Positions 9,436 through 17,471 of a DNA stretch of 64,000 nucleotides are shown in pieces. The translations under genes were made by a program, and so were the position numbers. Origin of the DNA: Lichenicola sp965198655 (GTDB taxonomy: Bacteria > Pseudomonadota > Alphaproteobacteria > Acetobacterales > Acetobacteraceae); contig OZ240668.1 of assembly GCA_965198655.1 (NCBI GenBank), forward strand, positions 3,472,001 to 3,536,000. The letters run 5' to 3'. The notes below the pieces were generated by a model. The model worked only from the letters and a program-made list of their open reading frames with translations, did not search any database and was not told the DNA's origin. Within the stretch, counting starts at the first letter, position 1; each line of letters opens with the position of its first letter.

Positions 9436-9924
9436 ATGCGGATCGAGCTGCGCAAGGTCGAGTACAGCGCCCGGCTGAGCCAGGAGACCGCGGCCTTCGG
9501 CGCCGAGATCTGGATCGACGGCCGCAGGGCCGGCCACGCCAGGAACCACGGGCAGGGCGGCCCGATCCTGTTCAGTCCGATGAGCCTGGGCCAGCGGCTG
9601 GACAAGCACGGCAAGACGCTGCCGCCCGAGACGATCGCCGTCGATCCGCCGTTCGTCATCCAGCCGGATGACGAGTGGATCGTGGGCCGCCTGCTGACCG
9701 ACTGGATCCTGCTGCGGGATCTGCGCCGGGATCTCCGGAACCGGGCGCTCTACACCCGGACCGACAAGCCCGGCCTGTTCCGGACCTCGGTGCTCAAGCC
9801 GGTGCAGCTCGAGCAGGTGCTCGAGTCGGACGAGGTGCGCGGCAGGTGGAGCGTCGCGGTGTTCCTCAACCAGCTGCCGGTGGACGAGGCGCTTCGGCTC
9901 TTCCGCGAGCAGGGAGGCGGCTGA
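9436..9924 (+). CDS. Hypothetical protein, plasmid-like block
   Basis: A 162-residue protein of unknown function. It starts 8 bp after its upstream neighbour and its stop TGA overlaps the next start (TGATG), implying translational coupling. Charged and rich in Arg and Leu, for example LLRDLRRDLRNRALY, with no transmembrane segment. Many integrative elements carry such a gene beside a ParB-like gene, but I cannot assign a job. Confidence 0.55.
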   Translation: MRIELRKVEYSARLSQETAAFGAEIWIDGRRAGHARNHGQGGPILFSPMSLGQRLDKHGKTLPPETIAVDPPFVIQPDDEWIVGRLLTDWILLRDLRRDLRNRALYTRTDKPGLFRTSVLKPVQLEQVLESDEVRGRWSVAVFLNQLPVDEALRLFREQGGG

Positions 9925-10211
9925 TGGCGCGGGTGAGGATCGCCTCGCGGGGCTCGGCAACCGAGCCGTTCCAGCTGGCGGGCAAGCCGCCGATCGCGCG
10001 GACCGACACCGATGTGTCCCTTGCCAGCTACACCGAGGGCCATCTCGGCTTCCACGGCTTCATGCGGGTGGTGGACGCCCGCATCGGACACCGGGCGATG
10101 GTCGGGGTGATGGACCTGCCCGACCGGAACTGGCGCAACCTCTATGACGAGGAGGCCGACCCGATCGAGGCCGCGGACGAGGCCCTGGCCGACGAAGGGT
10201 TCGACGGATGA
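9924..10211 (+). CDS. Hypothetical protein, plasmid-like block
   Basis: A 95-residue protein beginning at ATG 9924, which overlaps the stop of the previous gene. The C-terminus is acidic (DEEADPIEAADEALADEG). It ends in an ATGA overlap with the next gene at 10208. No known domain is visible. The overlaps on both sides argue that it is real and co-translated. Confidence 0.6.
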   Translation: MARVRIASRGSATEPFQLAGKPPIARTDTDVSLASYTEGHLGFHGFMRVVDARIGHRAMVGVMDLPDRNWRNLYDEEADPIEAADEALADEGFDG

Positions 10212-10558
10212 GCGTTCTCCTGACCGAGCCGCCGGCGCCGGCGGGCAGCCGACACGTCATCGACAAGACCGTCCTCGAGGCGGTGCGCCGCACGGACGGA
10301 TGGTGGCTCTATCGCTGCCCGGAGATCTTCCCCGTCAACGCCCGCCACTGGCGCGGACCCTTCGGGACCGAGACGGCGGCGCTCGACGACTACCGGGAGA
10401 AGATCCGGCCGCCGCGGATCTCGCGGGCCGAACTGCGATCCTGCAAGCGCCAAGGCTACCACGGCGGCGTCGACGGCGTGGAGACCATCATGCACCTCGA
10501 TCCACTGACGGGTGCGACCTCGCTTACGCCATACGAGCTGCTCGAGGAGCCAAACTGA
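10208..10558 (+). CDS. Hypothetical protein, plasmid-like block
   Basis: A 116-residue protein with a Trp-rich core (TDGWWLYRCPEIFPVNARHW) and no recognised domain. It overlaps its neighbours by 4 bp upstream and 1 bp downstream. The segment FGTETAALDDYREKI resembles a short helix common in small plasmid proteins of unknown role. Probably cytoplasmic. Confidence 0.55.
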   Translation: MSVLLTEPPAPAGSRHVIDKTVLEAVRRTDGWWLYRCPEIFPVNARHWRGPFGTETAALDDYREKIRPPRISRAELRSCKRQGYHGGVDGVETIMHLDPLTGATSLTPYELLEEPN

Positions 10559-11001
10559 TGGCCACCTACACGACCCTGTTCGCCTGCTCGTTGCCGCTCG
10601 GCAGCGCCGACAACGCGCGGACGGCGCTGGACCTGTATCTGGAGTTCACCGATGAGCTGCGGGCCGAGGACGAGCCGGTCGCCTTCGAGGTGCGCCTGGA
10701 CCCGGAGGGCGATGGCACCGAGCTCACCCTGTCGAGCGGCGCGGGTAGTGGTGATCCCGACCAGGTCATGGCCTTCGTGGGGCGATGCGGGCCCGCACTC
10801 GGCCTAAGCGGACGCTGGGGATTCACCTGGGCGGAGACGGGCGACCAGGATTGCCCGGATGGCTTCGGGGGCGGCGCCGTGGTCCTGGACTTGGCGAGCG
10901 GGGAGGTTGTCGCGTCGCTGGACTGTGACTCGTGGCTGGCTGACGCCCTTGGGAGTCAGCCTGTCCTACCGGGTCCAGCGTCAAGACAGCCAGCGTCATG
11001 A
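10558..11001 (+). CDS. Hypothetical protein, plasmid-like block
   Basis: A 147-residue acidic protein starting at ATG 10558 in a TGATG overlap. It contains GRWGFTWAETGDQDCPDGFGGG and a following strand AVVLDLASGEVVASL, suggesting a compact beta-rich fold. The C-terminal ~20 residues overlap the start of the next gene at 10998. There is no functional assignment. Confidence 0.55.
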   Translation: MATYTTLFACSLPLGSADNARTALDLYLEFTDELRAEDEPVAFEVRLDPEGDGTELTLSSGAGSGDPDQVMAFVGRCGPALGLSGRWGFTWAETGDQDCPDGFGGGAVVLDLASGEVVASLDCDSWLADALGSQPVLPGPASRQPAS

Positions 11002-11789
11002 CACTGTGCGAGCACTGCGAGCAGGAGCAGGAGATCGAGCTGCTGGAGGTCTGGGACCACCGGCAATTCATGGTGCCCACCTGCTGCGAGATGCTGCAGG
11101 CCGAGGTACATTGGGGCCTGCAGCACGATCCCGAGTGGGCGCGGGATCTCCTCCGCCGGCTGGGTGTCGAGGCGATCTGCGGCCACTCCCTGCGCCGCGT
11201 TGCCGACGACGCCGCTGGCGGCCTGGTGCTGGACTGGAACCTACGCCTCGGCTGCATCGCATTTCGGGATGCACAAGCCTTCGTGGCCGCTCATCACGAG
11301 CATGCGCGGCCGCCGGTCGCCTGGCGGTATGGCAGCGGCCTCTGGAACGGACCGGACCTGATCGGTGTGGTCGTCGTCGGTAGGCCGACGGCCCGGGCGG
11401 TCGACCAGCACAACGTCGTCGAGGTGACGCGGCTCTGCCTGCGTCGTGATCTCCCGGACGCCCTGCGCTGGAACGGCTGCTCGATGCTCTACGGCTGGGC
11501 CTGCTCCTCCGCCAAGGCACGAGGCTTCCAGCGGATCATTACATACACCTGTCAGGATGAGGATGGTGGGAGCCTTCGGTCTTCAGGGTGGAGATGCGAC
11601 GGGCCCGCAGGAGGTCGCAGCTGGAACTGGCGCGGCCGGCCGAGGGTCGATCATCTACCCCCTTGCCCGCGCTGGCGGTGGTCTCGCGAGCTGACCCCTA
11701 CGTGCGTAGCGGGCCGCCGGCCGCCGGCCGCCGGCCGCCGGCCGACGCCCAACGCGCCGGACCCGCGCTGGCTCGGCGCACGGCGGTAG
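10998..11789 (+). CDS. XF1762-like protein with an extended repeat-encoded tail
   Basis: A 263-residue protein. The N-terminus has a CEHCEQEQ motif. The middle (residues ~110-200) carries DLIGVVVVGRPTARAVDQH, VVEVTRLCL, GCSMLYGWACSSAKARGF and RIITYTCQDEDGGSLRSSGW. This pattern is known from XF1762-type phage and plasmid proteins with a GNAT-like look. After RPRVD the last ~45 residues run through a GGCCGCC tandem repeat and are Pro/Arg-rich, unlike the family, so the original stop may have been lost. Last gene of the coupled block. Confidence 0.65.
   Translation: MTLCEHCEQEQEIELLEVWDHRQFMVPTCCEMLQAEVHWGLQHDPEWARDLLRRLGVEAICGHSLRRVADDAAGGLVLDWNLRLGCIAFRDAQAFVAAHHEHARPPVAWRYGSGLWNGPDLIGVVVVGRPTARAVDQHNVVEVTRLCLRRDLPDALRWNGCSMLYGWACSSAKARGFQRIITYTCQDEDGGSLRSSGWRCDGPAGGRSWNWRGRPRVDHLPPCPRWRWSRELTPTCVAGRRPPAAGRRPTPNAPDPRWLGARR
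11712..11746. repeat. 7-bp tandem repeat (GGCCGCC, about five copies)
   Basis: Four perfect GGCCGCC units at 11712-11739 are followed by one imperfect unit, GGCCGAC. The repeat is inside the 3' end of the XF1762-like gene and, being 7 bp, shifts frame with every copy gained or lost. It encodes the low-complexity GRRPPAAGRRP segment. Confidence 0.85.
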
Positions 11790-11825
11790 CGTATGTATAT
11801 TCTGGCTATTACAGATAGGTAAGTC

Positions 11826-12086
11826 ATGCGGCGCTTCACGACGGCGGACCTGAACCGGCAGGTGGGAGCGATCACCGATGCCGCGATGCGTGAGCCCGTG
11901 GTCATCACCCATCACCGCCGGCCCCGCTTCGTGCTGATGAGCGTGGACGAGTACGAACGGTTGGCGAAGGCGCGCCCGGACGACCAACGTGCGCATTTCA
12001 CGCTGGAAACCATGCCGCAGGACGTCGAGGAGGGCCTGCTGGCCCTGGCGGACCAGTACGAGCGCGAGCACGGGCATGACGGCTGA
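11826..12086 (+). CDS. Type II antitoxin, Phd/YefM family
   Basis: An 86-residue antitoxin. The N-terminal DNA-binding Phd fold is seen as FTTADLNRQVGAITDAA, then REPVVITHHRRPRFVLMSVDEYERL. The C-terminal acidic tail is expected to wrap and inhibit the toxin. It overlaps the toxin gene at 12076 by 11 bp, the usual antitoxin-first arrangement. An AT-richer stretch just upstream (about 11785-11820) probably holds the autoregulated promoter. Confidence 0.85.
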   Translation: MRRFTTADLNRQVGAITDAAMREPVVITHHRRPRFVLMSVDEYERLAKARPDDQRAHFTLETMPQDVEEGLLALADQYEREHGHDG

Positions 12087-12510
12087 CGAGATCCGGACGG
12101 GCCTGGTCATCAGCTACCGCTTCCTGTGGAGCCGGGAGCGGGCGGCGGGTGCCGAACATGGCCGCAAGGCCCGCCCGGCTTGCGTCGTAGTGCCCGTCAC
12201 GATCAAGGGCGACAGGGTCGCGCTGTTCCCGCTGACCACACAGGAGCCGGGACCCGATCGGCTGACCGTGCGCGTGCCGGAGACGGAGCGGCGGCGGTTG
12301 AAGCTGCGTGGTACTACACCGAGCTGGATCCTGCTCGACGAGGGCAACACAGACGTGCTGCCGGGGTCGTATCACGTCGAGCCGATCACCTACGATCCGC
12401 CAGTCCACGCCTACCGCTACTTCAGTGAGGCGTTCATGCGTCAGATCCTGCAGGTGCTCGCCCAGGCTATCAAGGCTAGGCGACTGCGACTGGTCGGGCG
12501 TCCCGAATAG
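12076..12510 (+). CDS. Probable toxin, PemK/MazF-like plasmid maintenance protein
   Basis: A 144-residue protein whose ATG overlaps the antitoxin end. The segment GLVISYRFLWSRERAAG followed by RKARPACVVVPVT matches the start of PemK/MazF-like toxins with an inserted loop, and VALFPLTTQEP fits the second beta strand. The putative RNase function comes from family knowledge only. It should act on mRNA in the cytoplasm when the Phd-type antitoxin is degraded. The pairing of a Phd antitoxin with this toxin type is seen in alphaproteobacteria. Confidence 0.65.
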   Translation: MTADEIRTGLVISYRFLWSRERAAGAEHGRKARPACVVVPVTIKGDRVALFPLTTQEPGPDRLTVRVPETERRRLKLRGTTPSWILLDEGNTDVLPGSYHVEPITYDPPVHAYRYFSEAFMRQILQVLAQAIKARRLRLVGRPE

Positions 12511-12753
12511 GAAAGAGGAGTGGCCGACGGGCAAGCTCGCCTGCCGCTATGCGCTCAACCCGGACATTTGAGCGCCTCGGCCAGCTTCCATAGAGCGGAC
12601 ATTGGCTGGGGTGGCCTGTCGTGGAGTATCCACCCGATGCACGCTGTCGAGTTCGCGGAGCGAGATCGATGCCGTCCTGTCGGTTCTACCGCTCCGCAAA
12701 CTCGGTCCGATACCGCCGCCAGATTAGCCCAAGCAACCGCTTGTATCGTGGCC

Positions 12754-12780
12754 GGTGTTATGGTTAACTACATAACCACC
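12754..12780. promoter_or_regulatory. Probable operator of the GntR/YtrA-type operon
   Basis: A 27-bp inverted repeat: left arm GGTGTTATG (12754-12762), 8-bp centre GTTAACTA, right arm CATAACCACC (12771-12780). The arms differ by one extra base. It lies about 170 bp upstream of the gntR gene at 12949 and is AT-rich against a GC-rich background. YtrA-type regulators usually repress their own operon from such sites, so this is a good candidate (inference). Confidence 0.55.
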
Positions 12781-12948
12781 TGTCCGCACCTGCAGGCATC
12801 GGCATTCCTTGCGTCAGGGAAGCCGGGACAAGCCGGCGGCGGTGACCCGCACGGGAGCGTTCATGTATCGGATCATACGGTGCGGCGCGCAGGCGCCACG
12901 GGCGGCTCCAGTATTTTCCGCTCTGCAGGAGGTTGCTCAGACTGAACG

Positions 12949-13347
12949 ATGGATAGCGAATGGAACGATACCGCGCCGATCTACCGGCAGTTGCGGAACC
13001 GGGTGGTCGATATGATCCTGGACTCCACCATCGGTGAAGGCGATCCGGTGCCATCCGTACGGGTGGTGGCAGCCGAATACCGCATCAACCCGCTGACCGT
13101 TCTGAAGGCCTACCAGCAGCTTGTGGACGAGCGGCTGATCGAGAAGCGCCGCGGACTGGGCATGTTCGTGACCGCCGGCGCGCGCGATCTGCTGCTGCAG
13201 ACGGAGCGGCGCCGGTTTCTGGACGAGCAATGGCCCGCCATACGCGCCACCATCCGGCGGCTGGGTTTGTCGCCGCAGCAACTGTTCGCCGAGCCTGGGA
13301 ACAAGCTCCGAGCCGGGTCCGCGCGCGGTCCTGTCGAGAAAGACTGA
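12949..13347 (+). CDS. GntR-family regulator, YtrA subfamily
   Basis: A 132-residue repressor. The winged helix spans residues ~10-75: APIYRQLRNRVVDMIL, then GDPVPSVRVVAAEYRINPLTV, then LIEKRRGLGMFV. The C-terminal part is a short helical dimerisation segment, as in YtrA, rather than a ligand-binding FadR or HutC domain. It is the first gene of an operon with an ABC ATPase 3 bp downstream. YtrA regulators typically control ABC exporters responding to cell-envelope stress or antibiotics (family knowledge). Confidence 0.88.
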   Translation: MDSEWNDTAPIYRQLRNRVVDMILDSTIGEGDPVPSVRVVAAEYRINPLTVLKAYQQLVDERLIEKRRGLGMFVTAGARDLLLQTERRRFLDEQWPAIRATIRRLGLSPQQLFAEPGNKLRAGSARGPVEKD

Positions 13348-13350
13348 GCC

Positions 13351-14214
13351 ATGACCTGCATCGAAGCGCAGGGACTGCGCAAGAGCTACGGCCGCACGGT
13401 CGCGCTGGACGGCATCGACCTGCAGGTGCGCAGCGGCCGGATCGTCGGACTGATCGGGCCGAACGGCGCCGGCAAGAGCACCGCTCTCAGCGCCATTCTC
13501 GGCCTGGTCTCGCATACGGGACGCCTCGAGGTGCTGGGGCTCGACCCCTGGGCACGGCGCGGCCTGGTGATGCGCGACGTGTGCTTCATCGCCGACGTCG
13601 CGGTGATGCCGCGCTGGATGCGTGTGTCGCACGCGCTGGACTACGTGGGGGGCGTGCACCCGCGCTTCGATCGGGCCAAGGCTGAGCGTCTTCTGGCCAA
13701 GACGACGATCAAGCACAGCAGCCGCATCGGATCGCTGTCGAAGGGCATGGTGACCCAGCTGCATCTGGCCCTGATCATGGCGATCGACGCACGGCTGCTG
13801 GTGCTGGACGAGCCGACGCTCGGGCTGGATGTCCTGTATCGCAAGCATTTCTACGACACGCTGCTGAACGACTACTTCGATGGCGAGCGGACCATCCTGG
13901 TGACGACCCATCAGGTGGAGGAAATACAGCACATCCTGACCGATGTGGTGTTCATCGACCGCGGCCGCATCGTGCTGGACTGTGCAATGGATGCGATCGA
14001 GGCTCGGTTCACCGAACTGATGCCGCGCGGAGATCAGAATGCCGCAGCACAAGCGCTGCGGCCGCTCTACCAGCGGCAGATGTTCGGCCGGCCGGTCCTG
14101 CTGTTCGACGGCATCGACCGGACGAGCCTCGCCGCGCTGGGCGAAGTGCGCACGCCGGGCATCGCCGATCTGTTCGTGGCCATGCTCGGCGGACACGAGG
14201 CGGCACGGGCATGA
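13351..14214 (+). CDS. ABC transporter ATP-binding protein
   Basis: A 287-residue nucleotide-binding protein. Walker A is GPNGAGKST, the signature is the degenerate SLSKGMVTQL, Walker B is LLVLDEPTLGLD and the H-loop is TTHQVEE. The C-terminal ~80 residues are an extension common in exporters of the YtrB type. It overlaps the next gene by 4 bp (ATGA). It likely pairs with the permease at 14936 to energise export or extraction from the membrane. Confidence 0.92.
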   Translation: MTCIEAQGLRKSYGRTVALDGIDLQVRSGRIVGLIGPNGAGKSTALSAILGLVSHTGRLEVLGLDPWARRGLVMRDVCFIADVAVMPRWMRVSHALDYVGGVHPRFDRAKAERLLAKTTIKHSSRIGSLSKGMVTQLHLALIMAIDARLLVLDEPTLGLDVLYRKHFYDTLLNDYFDGERTILVTTHQVEEIQHILTDVVFIDRGRIVLDCAMDAIEARFTELMPRGDQNAAAQALRPLYQRQMFGRPVLLFDGIDRTSLAALGEVRTPGIADLFVAMLGGHEAARA

Positions 14215-14939
14215 TCTTCCATCCAGATCCGCATGGGCCACAATGGATACGCCTCGGCGCGACCTGCGTGCTGGTGCTGCACATCGGCACCGGGATCGTC
14301 GGCCTGGCTGGCGGGGCGGTAGCGCTGCTGGCCGCCAAAGGAGGCCGTCTGCACCGTCTGGCGGGCATCTGGTTCGCAGCCGCCATGCTGATGATGACGG
14401 CGATCGGTGCCGCGATGGCACCGCTGCTGCCGCAGCAGACCAGCGTGATCATGGGGCTGTTCACATTCTACCTGGTGGCGACCGGCTGGATGGCCGCGAT
14501 GCGTCGCGGGGGACATACCGGGCCGATGGAACGCGCGGGGCTGGCCGGTGCGGTGGCCATCGCGGCACTGAGCTTCGGCTTCGGGCTGTATGCCATGGTC
14601 ACGACGAATGGCCAGCTGGGCGGGGAGCCACCGTCGTCCTACGTCGTGCTGGGGCTGCTGCCGGGGCTTGCGGCAGTGGCGGATGCGCGATTGATCAGGC
14701 GCGGCACCCTGACCCACAAGCAGCGTATCACCCGGCATGTCTGGCGGCTGTGCGCAGCCCTGCTCATTGCCTCGTTCTCGTTCTTCATCGGGCAACCGCG
14801 GGTCTTTCCGCCCATGCTGCGTGGCTCCCTGGTGATGTTGGTGCCAGAGGTGCTTGTGCTCGGCACCATGATCTTCTGGCTGCTGCGCCTACGCATGGCA
14901 GCGCCGGGCCGCCCGGCTTCGTCGGGAACGCTGACATGA
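14211..14939 (+). CDS. Multi-pass membrane protein, DUF2306-like
   Basis: A 242-residue protein with about seven hydrophobic segments, for example LHIGTGIVGLAGGAVALLAA and ALLIASFSFFIGQPRVF. Early residues GGRLHRLAGIWFAAAM resemble the His-containing motif of DUF2306-type proteins. It is translationally coupled on both sides with the ABC genes, so it probably assists the transporter or senses the membrane state. Exact function is unknown. Confidence 0.7.
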   Translation: MIFHPDPHGPQWIRLGATCVLVLHIGTGIVGLAGGAVALLAAKGGRLHRLAGIWFAAAMLMMTAIGAAMAPLLPQQTSVIMGLFTFYLVATGWMAAMRRGGHTGPMERAGLAGAVAIAALSFGFGLYAMVTTNGQLGGEPPSSYVVLGLLPGLAAVADARLIRRGTLTHKQRITRHVWRLCAALLIASFSFFIGQPRVFPPMLRGSLVMLVPEVLVLGTMIFWLLRLRMAAPGRPASSGTLT

Positions 14940-15865
14940 GTGGTCGCACTGATACGCCGGCGGCACCGTCCGGCAACACGACTGCGAAACGGTCCGGACG
15001 CCGGCTGCACCCGTTCTACTGGTCGGTCCGGCGGGAGCTGTGGGAGAACCGCTCGCTGACGCTCGCCCCGATGGCTGTCGCCGTGCTGGTACTGCTCGGC
15101 TTCCTGATCGGCGCGATCCATCTGCCGGACCGGCTACGGAAAGCCTTGGCCGATCCAGCCGGCGGGTCGGATGCGCTGGTCCGGCCCTACGAGCTGAGCT
15201 CGATCCTGATCATGCTGACCATAATCGTGATTGGCATATTCTATTGCCTGGACGCGCTGTACGGCGAACGGCGGGACCGCAGCATCCTGTTTTGGAAGTC
15301 GCTGCCGGTGTCCGACGTCACGGCGGTGCTGGCGAAGGCCAGCATTCCCCTGGTGGTGCTGCCGCTGATCGCCTACGCGACCATCCTGGTCATCCAGCTA
15401 GCCATGTTGCTGATCGGCATTGTGATCGTGGTGCTACACGGACTGCCGGTCGCCCCGCTATGGACAGCCGTGCCGCTGTTCCAGATGTCCGTGGCGCTGC
15501 TTTATGGCTTTGCCACGCTCGCGCTGTGGCATGCGCCGATCTATGCGTGGCTGCTGCTGGTGTCCGCCTGGGCGCGCCGCACGCCGCTGTTGTGGGCGGT
15601 GCTGCCGCCGCTGGCCGTATGCGTGGTCGAGGGGATCGCCTTGGGGTCGTGGCATCTGACGAGGCTGTTGGGCGATCGGCTGATCGGCAGTTTCCTCCTG
15701 GCCTTCGACCTGGGCAGCCACCCGGGAGAGACCGTGGATCAGCCGCTGGCGCATCTGGAGCCGGAGCGTTTCTTCAGCAGCGTGGGGCTGTGGATCGGCC
15801 TCGTCGCCTCGGTGATCCTGCTGGCCATGACGATCCGCCTGCGTCGCGGCCGGGAGGCTGTCTGA
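14936..15865 (+). CDS. ABC transporter permease (YtrC/YtrD-like)
   Basis: A 309-residue integral membrane protein. A basic cytoplasmic N-terminus (about 30 residues, RRELWENRSLTLAP) leads into six hydrophobic segments. The phrase LYGERRDRSILFWKSLPVSD is a hallmark of ABC-2-type permeases in YtrA-controlled operons. The ATG at 14936 overlaps the previous stop (ATGA), making the start secure. It is the membrane partner of the ATPase at 13351. Confidence 0.85.
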   Translation: MSGRTDTPAAPSGNTTAKRSGRRLHPFYWSVRRELWENRSLTLAPMAVAVLVLLGFLIGAIHLPDRLRKALADPAGGSDALVRPYELSSILIMLTIIVIGIFYCLDALYGERRDRSILFWKSLPVSDVTAVLAKASIPLVVLPLIAYATILVIQLAMLLIGIVIVVLHGLPVAPLWTAVPLFQMSVALLYGFATLALWHAPIYAWLLLVSAWARRTPLLWAVLPPLAVCVVEGIALGSWHLTRLLGDRLIGSFLLAFDLGSHPGETVDQPLAHLEPERFFSSVGLWIGLVASVILLAMTIRLRRGREAV

Positions 15866-15866
15866 C

Positions 15867-16724
15867 ATGCGGGTGAATACGCAGCACCAGGTCGATCGCA
15901 TGAGGGCCTCGCTCGCGCCCGACCGTCTGGCCTGGCGGCCGGCCGTTGGGCACCTGCTGCGGCTTTCGGCCCAGACCTGGCTCGCCGTGGCGATCGCCGG
16001 CCAGTGGGTGTTCGTCTACTACATCGCCGGGTTCTATGCGGCACCGACCATGCTTGGCCATTTCGCCACATGGAACCGGCAGGACCTCATTACCGGCTAT
16101 GTCCCCGGCGACCGCACGGGCAATCTGTATTTCGCCAGCCACGTGTTGATGGCGGGGCTGATCACGGCGAGCGGGACGCTGCAGATCATCCCGTCCTTGC
16201 GGCGCCGGGCGATCCGGTTGCATCGCTGGAACGGCCGCTTCTATGTCGTGACCGCGTTCCTGATGGCGTTCGGCGGGCTGTGGCTGATCTGGGTGCGTGG
16301 AACCTACCTCACGATCCTTGGTGCGCTCAGCAGCACGCTGCTGGCCGCTCTGATCCTGACGAGTGCGGCGATGACGCTGCGCCACGCGCGGGCAGGCCGG
16401 ATTGAACGCCATCGGCGCTGGGCGGTGCGCCTGTTCCTGGTGGTCAACGGCGTGTGGTTCCAGCGGATCGGCTACGTCGCCTGGATGATCTTAGCCCGCG
16501 GCCCTGTCGGCATCGGCAAGCACATGGACGGCCCCTTCGACATCCTGTGGGGATATGGCGAGTTCCTGCTGCCTCTGCTGTGCTTCGAGCTCTACGAGCG
16601 GGCGACACGACACAACGGATTGCTGCCGAAGTCGGCAATGACTGCGGTGCTGCTTGCAGCTTCGGTGGTGACTGCGATCGGCAGTGTGGGCGCCTATGTG
16701 TCCATGTGGCGGCCGGTGCTGTAG
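15867..16724 (+). CDS. DUF2306 membrane protein
   Basis: A 285-residue protein with seven or eight membrane segments. The DUF2306 signatures are visible: LHRWNGRFYVVTAFLMA and ERHRRWAVRLFLVVN, with conserved His and Arg near the membrane surface. It starts 1 bp after the permease stop and closes the operon. The operon thus has two related-looking membrane proteins flanking an ABC permease. Confidence 0.85.
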   Translation: MRVNTQHQVDRMRASLAPDRLAWRPAVGHLLRLSAQTWLAVAIAGQWVFVYYIAGFYAAPTMLGHFATWNRQDLITGYVPGDRTGNLYFASHVLMAGLITASGTLQIIPSLRRRAIRLHRWNGRFYVVTAFLMAFGGLWLIWVRGTYLTILGALSSTLLAALILTSAAMTLRHARAGRIERHRRWAVRLFLVVNGVWFQRIGYVAWMILARGPVGIGKHMDGPFDILWGYGEFLLPLLCFELYERATRHNGLLPKSAMTAVLLAASVVTAIGSVGAYVSMWRPVL

Positions 16725-16791
16725 CACCCTTGCGCCGCGACTTATGGCTGCGGCCGATCTTCGACGACAGCCATCGCCAAAAGACGGCCCC

Positions 16792-17406
16792 TCACCGCGG
16801 TTGAGGCTCCAAAGCAGACAGGCAGCTTCCGGCCAATCTCGTCAGCCGCGCGTCGAGATCGGCCTCGCGGTAGCCCAGGCGCAGCGCCTTGATGTGGTCC
16901 GGGCTGACCTTCGAAACCTTGTTGTTGATCACGAGGAACTAGAACGCGATCTCGGCGTCGTCCGCTCCCAGCACGAGGACCACGGACACCAGCGTCGTCG
17001 GATCGAACTCATTGACGCCGAAGACCCGGTGTTGGCCATCTATGATCAGCTCCAGCAATTCGCCGCCGTCCGCCGAGACCACGAGGCCCAGCGCCCTCGG
17101 AGAACCGCCGGACTGGGCCAGCCCTTCCCTTGACAGGTTCGTCGCCTCGATGGGGAGCGCGATGGTGAGGGTGGTCGGGATCGTGTTGGCGTCGTCGATC
17201 TTGAGGAGGGTGGCGATGCTGCGCGTTCTGGAGTCATTCTTCTTGCGCTGGACACCCATGAGATTATTCGGTTCGAGGCGATCAACCCGAGCCCACTGGA
17301 GCAGTTGCCTCACGGGAACCGAGATCAGGCAGAACCACGTCGGCGGCGTCGGTCGCTGCCTGAAGCAGACGGCCGCGTAGTTGAAGGTTGCGCCGGCCAC
17401 TGCCAT
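16792..17406 (-). pseudogene. DGQHR-domain protein, broken
   Basis: The frame starts at ATG 17406 behind a GAGG ribosome site. It carries the family hallmark LLELIIDGQHRVFGVNEF near residues 118-136. After EIAF a TAG at 16939-16941 interrupts it. Reading through gives LVINNKVSKVSPDHIKAL, which clearly continues the family, but a second stop follows at 16792. DGQHR proteins occur in DNA-modification and defence loci (DndB- and DpdB-like). It was the second gene after the HNH gene before the IS630 element entered between them. Confidence 0.8.
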
Positions 17407-17471
17407 AGTTCCTCTAAAACGCCCGCGTTGTGGGCGACTTGATTGAAGAACCAATCGGGCTCGTCCGACTA

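Noticed and set aside
11712..11746. CRISPR-like repeat
   Set aside because: The units are 7 bp and directly adjacent without spacers, so it is a simple tandem repeat.
12520..12945. Open frame between the toxin and gntR
   Set aside because: No motif, poor start context, and it contains the palindromic operator; better explained as regulatory sequence.
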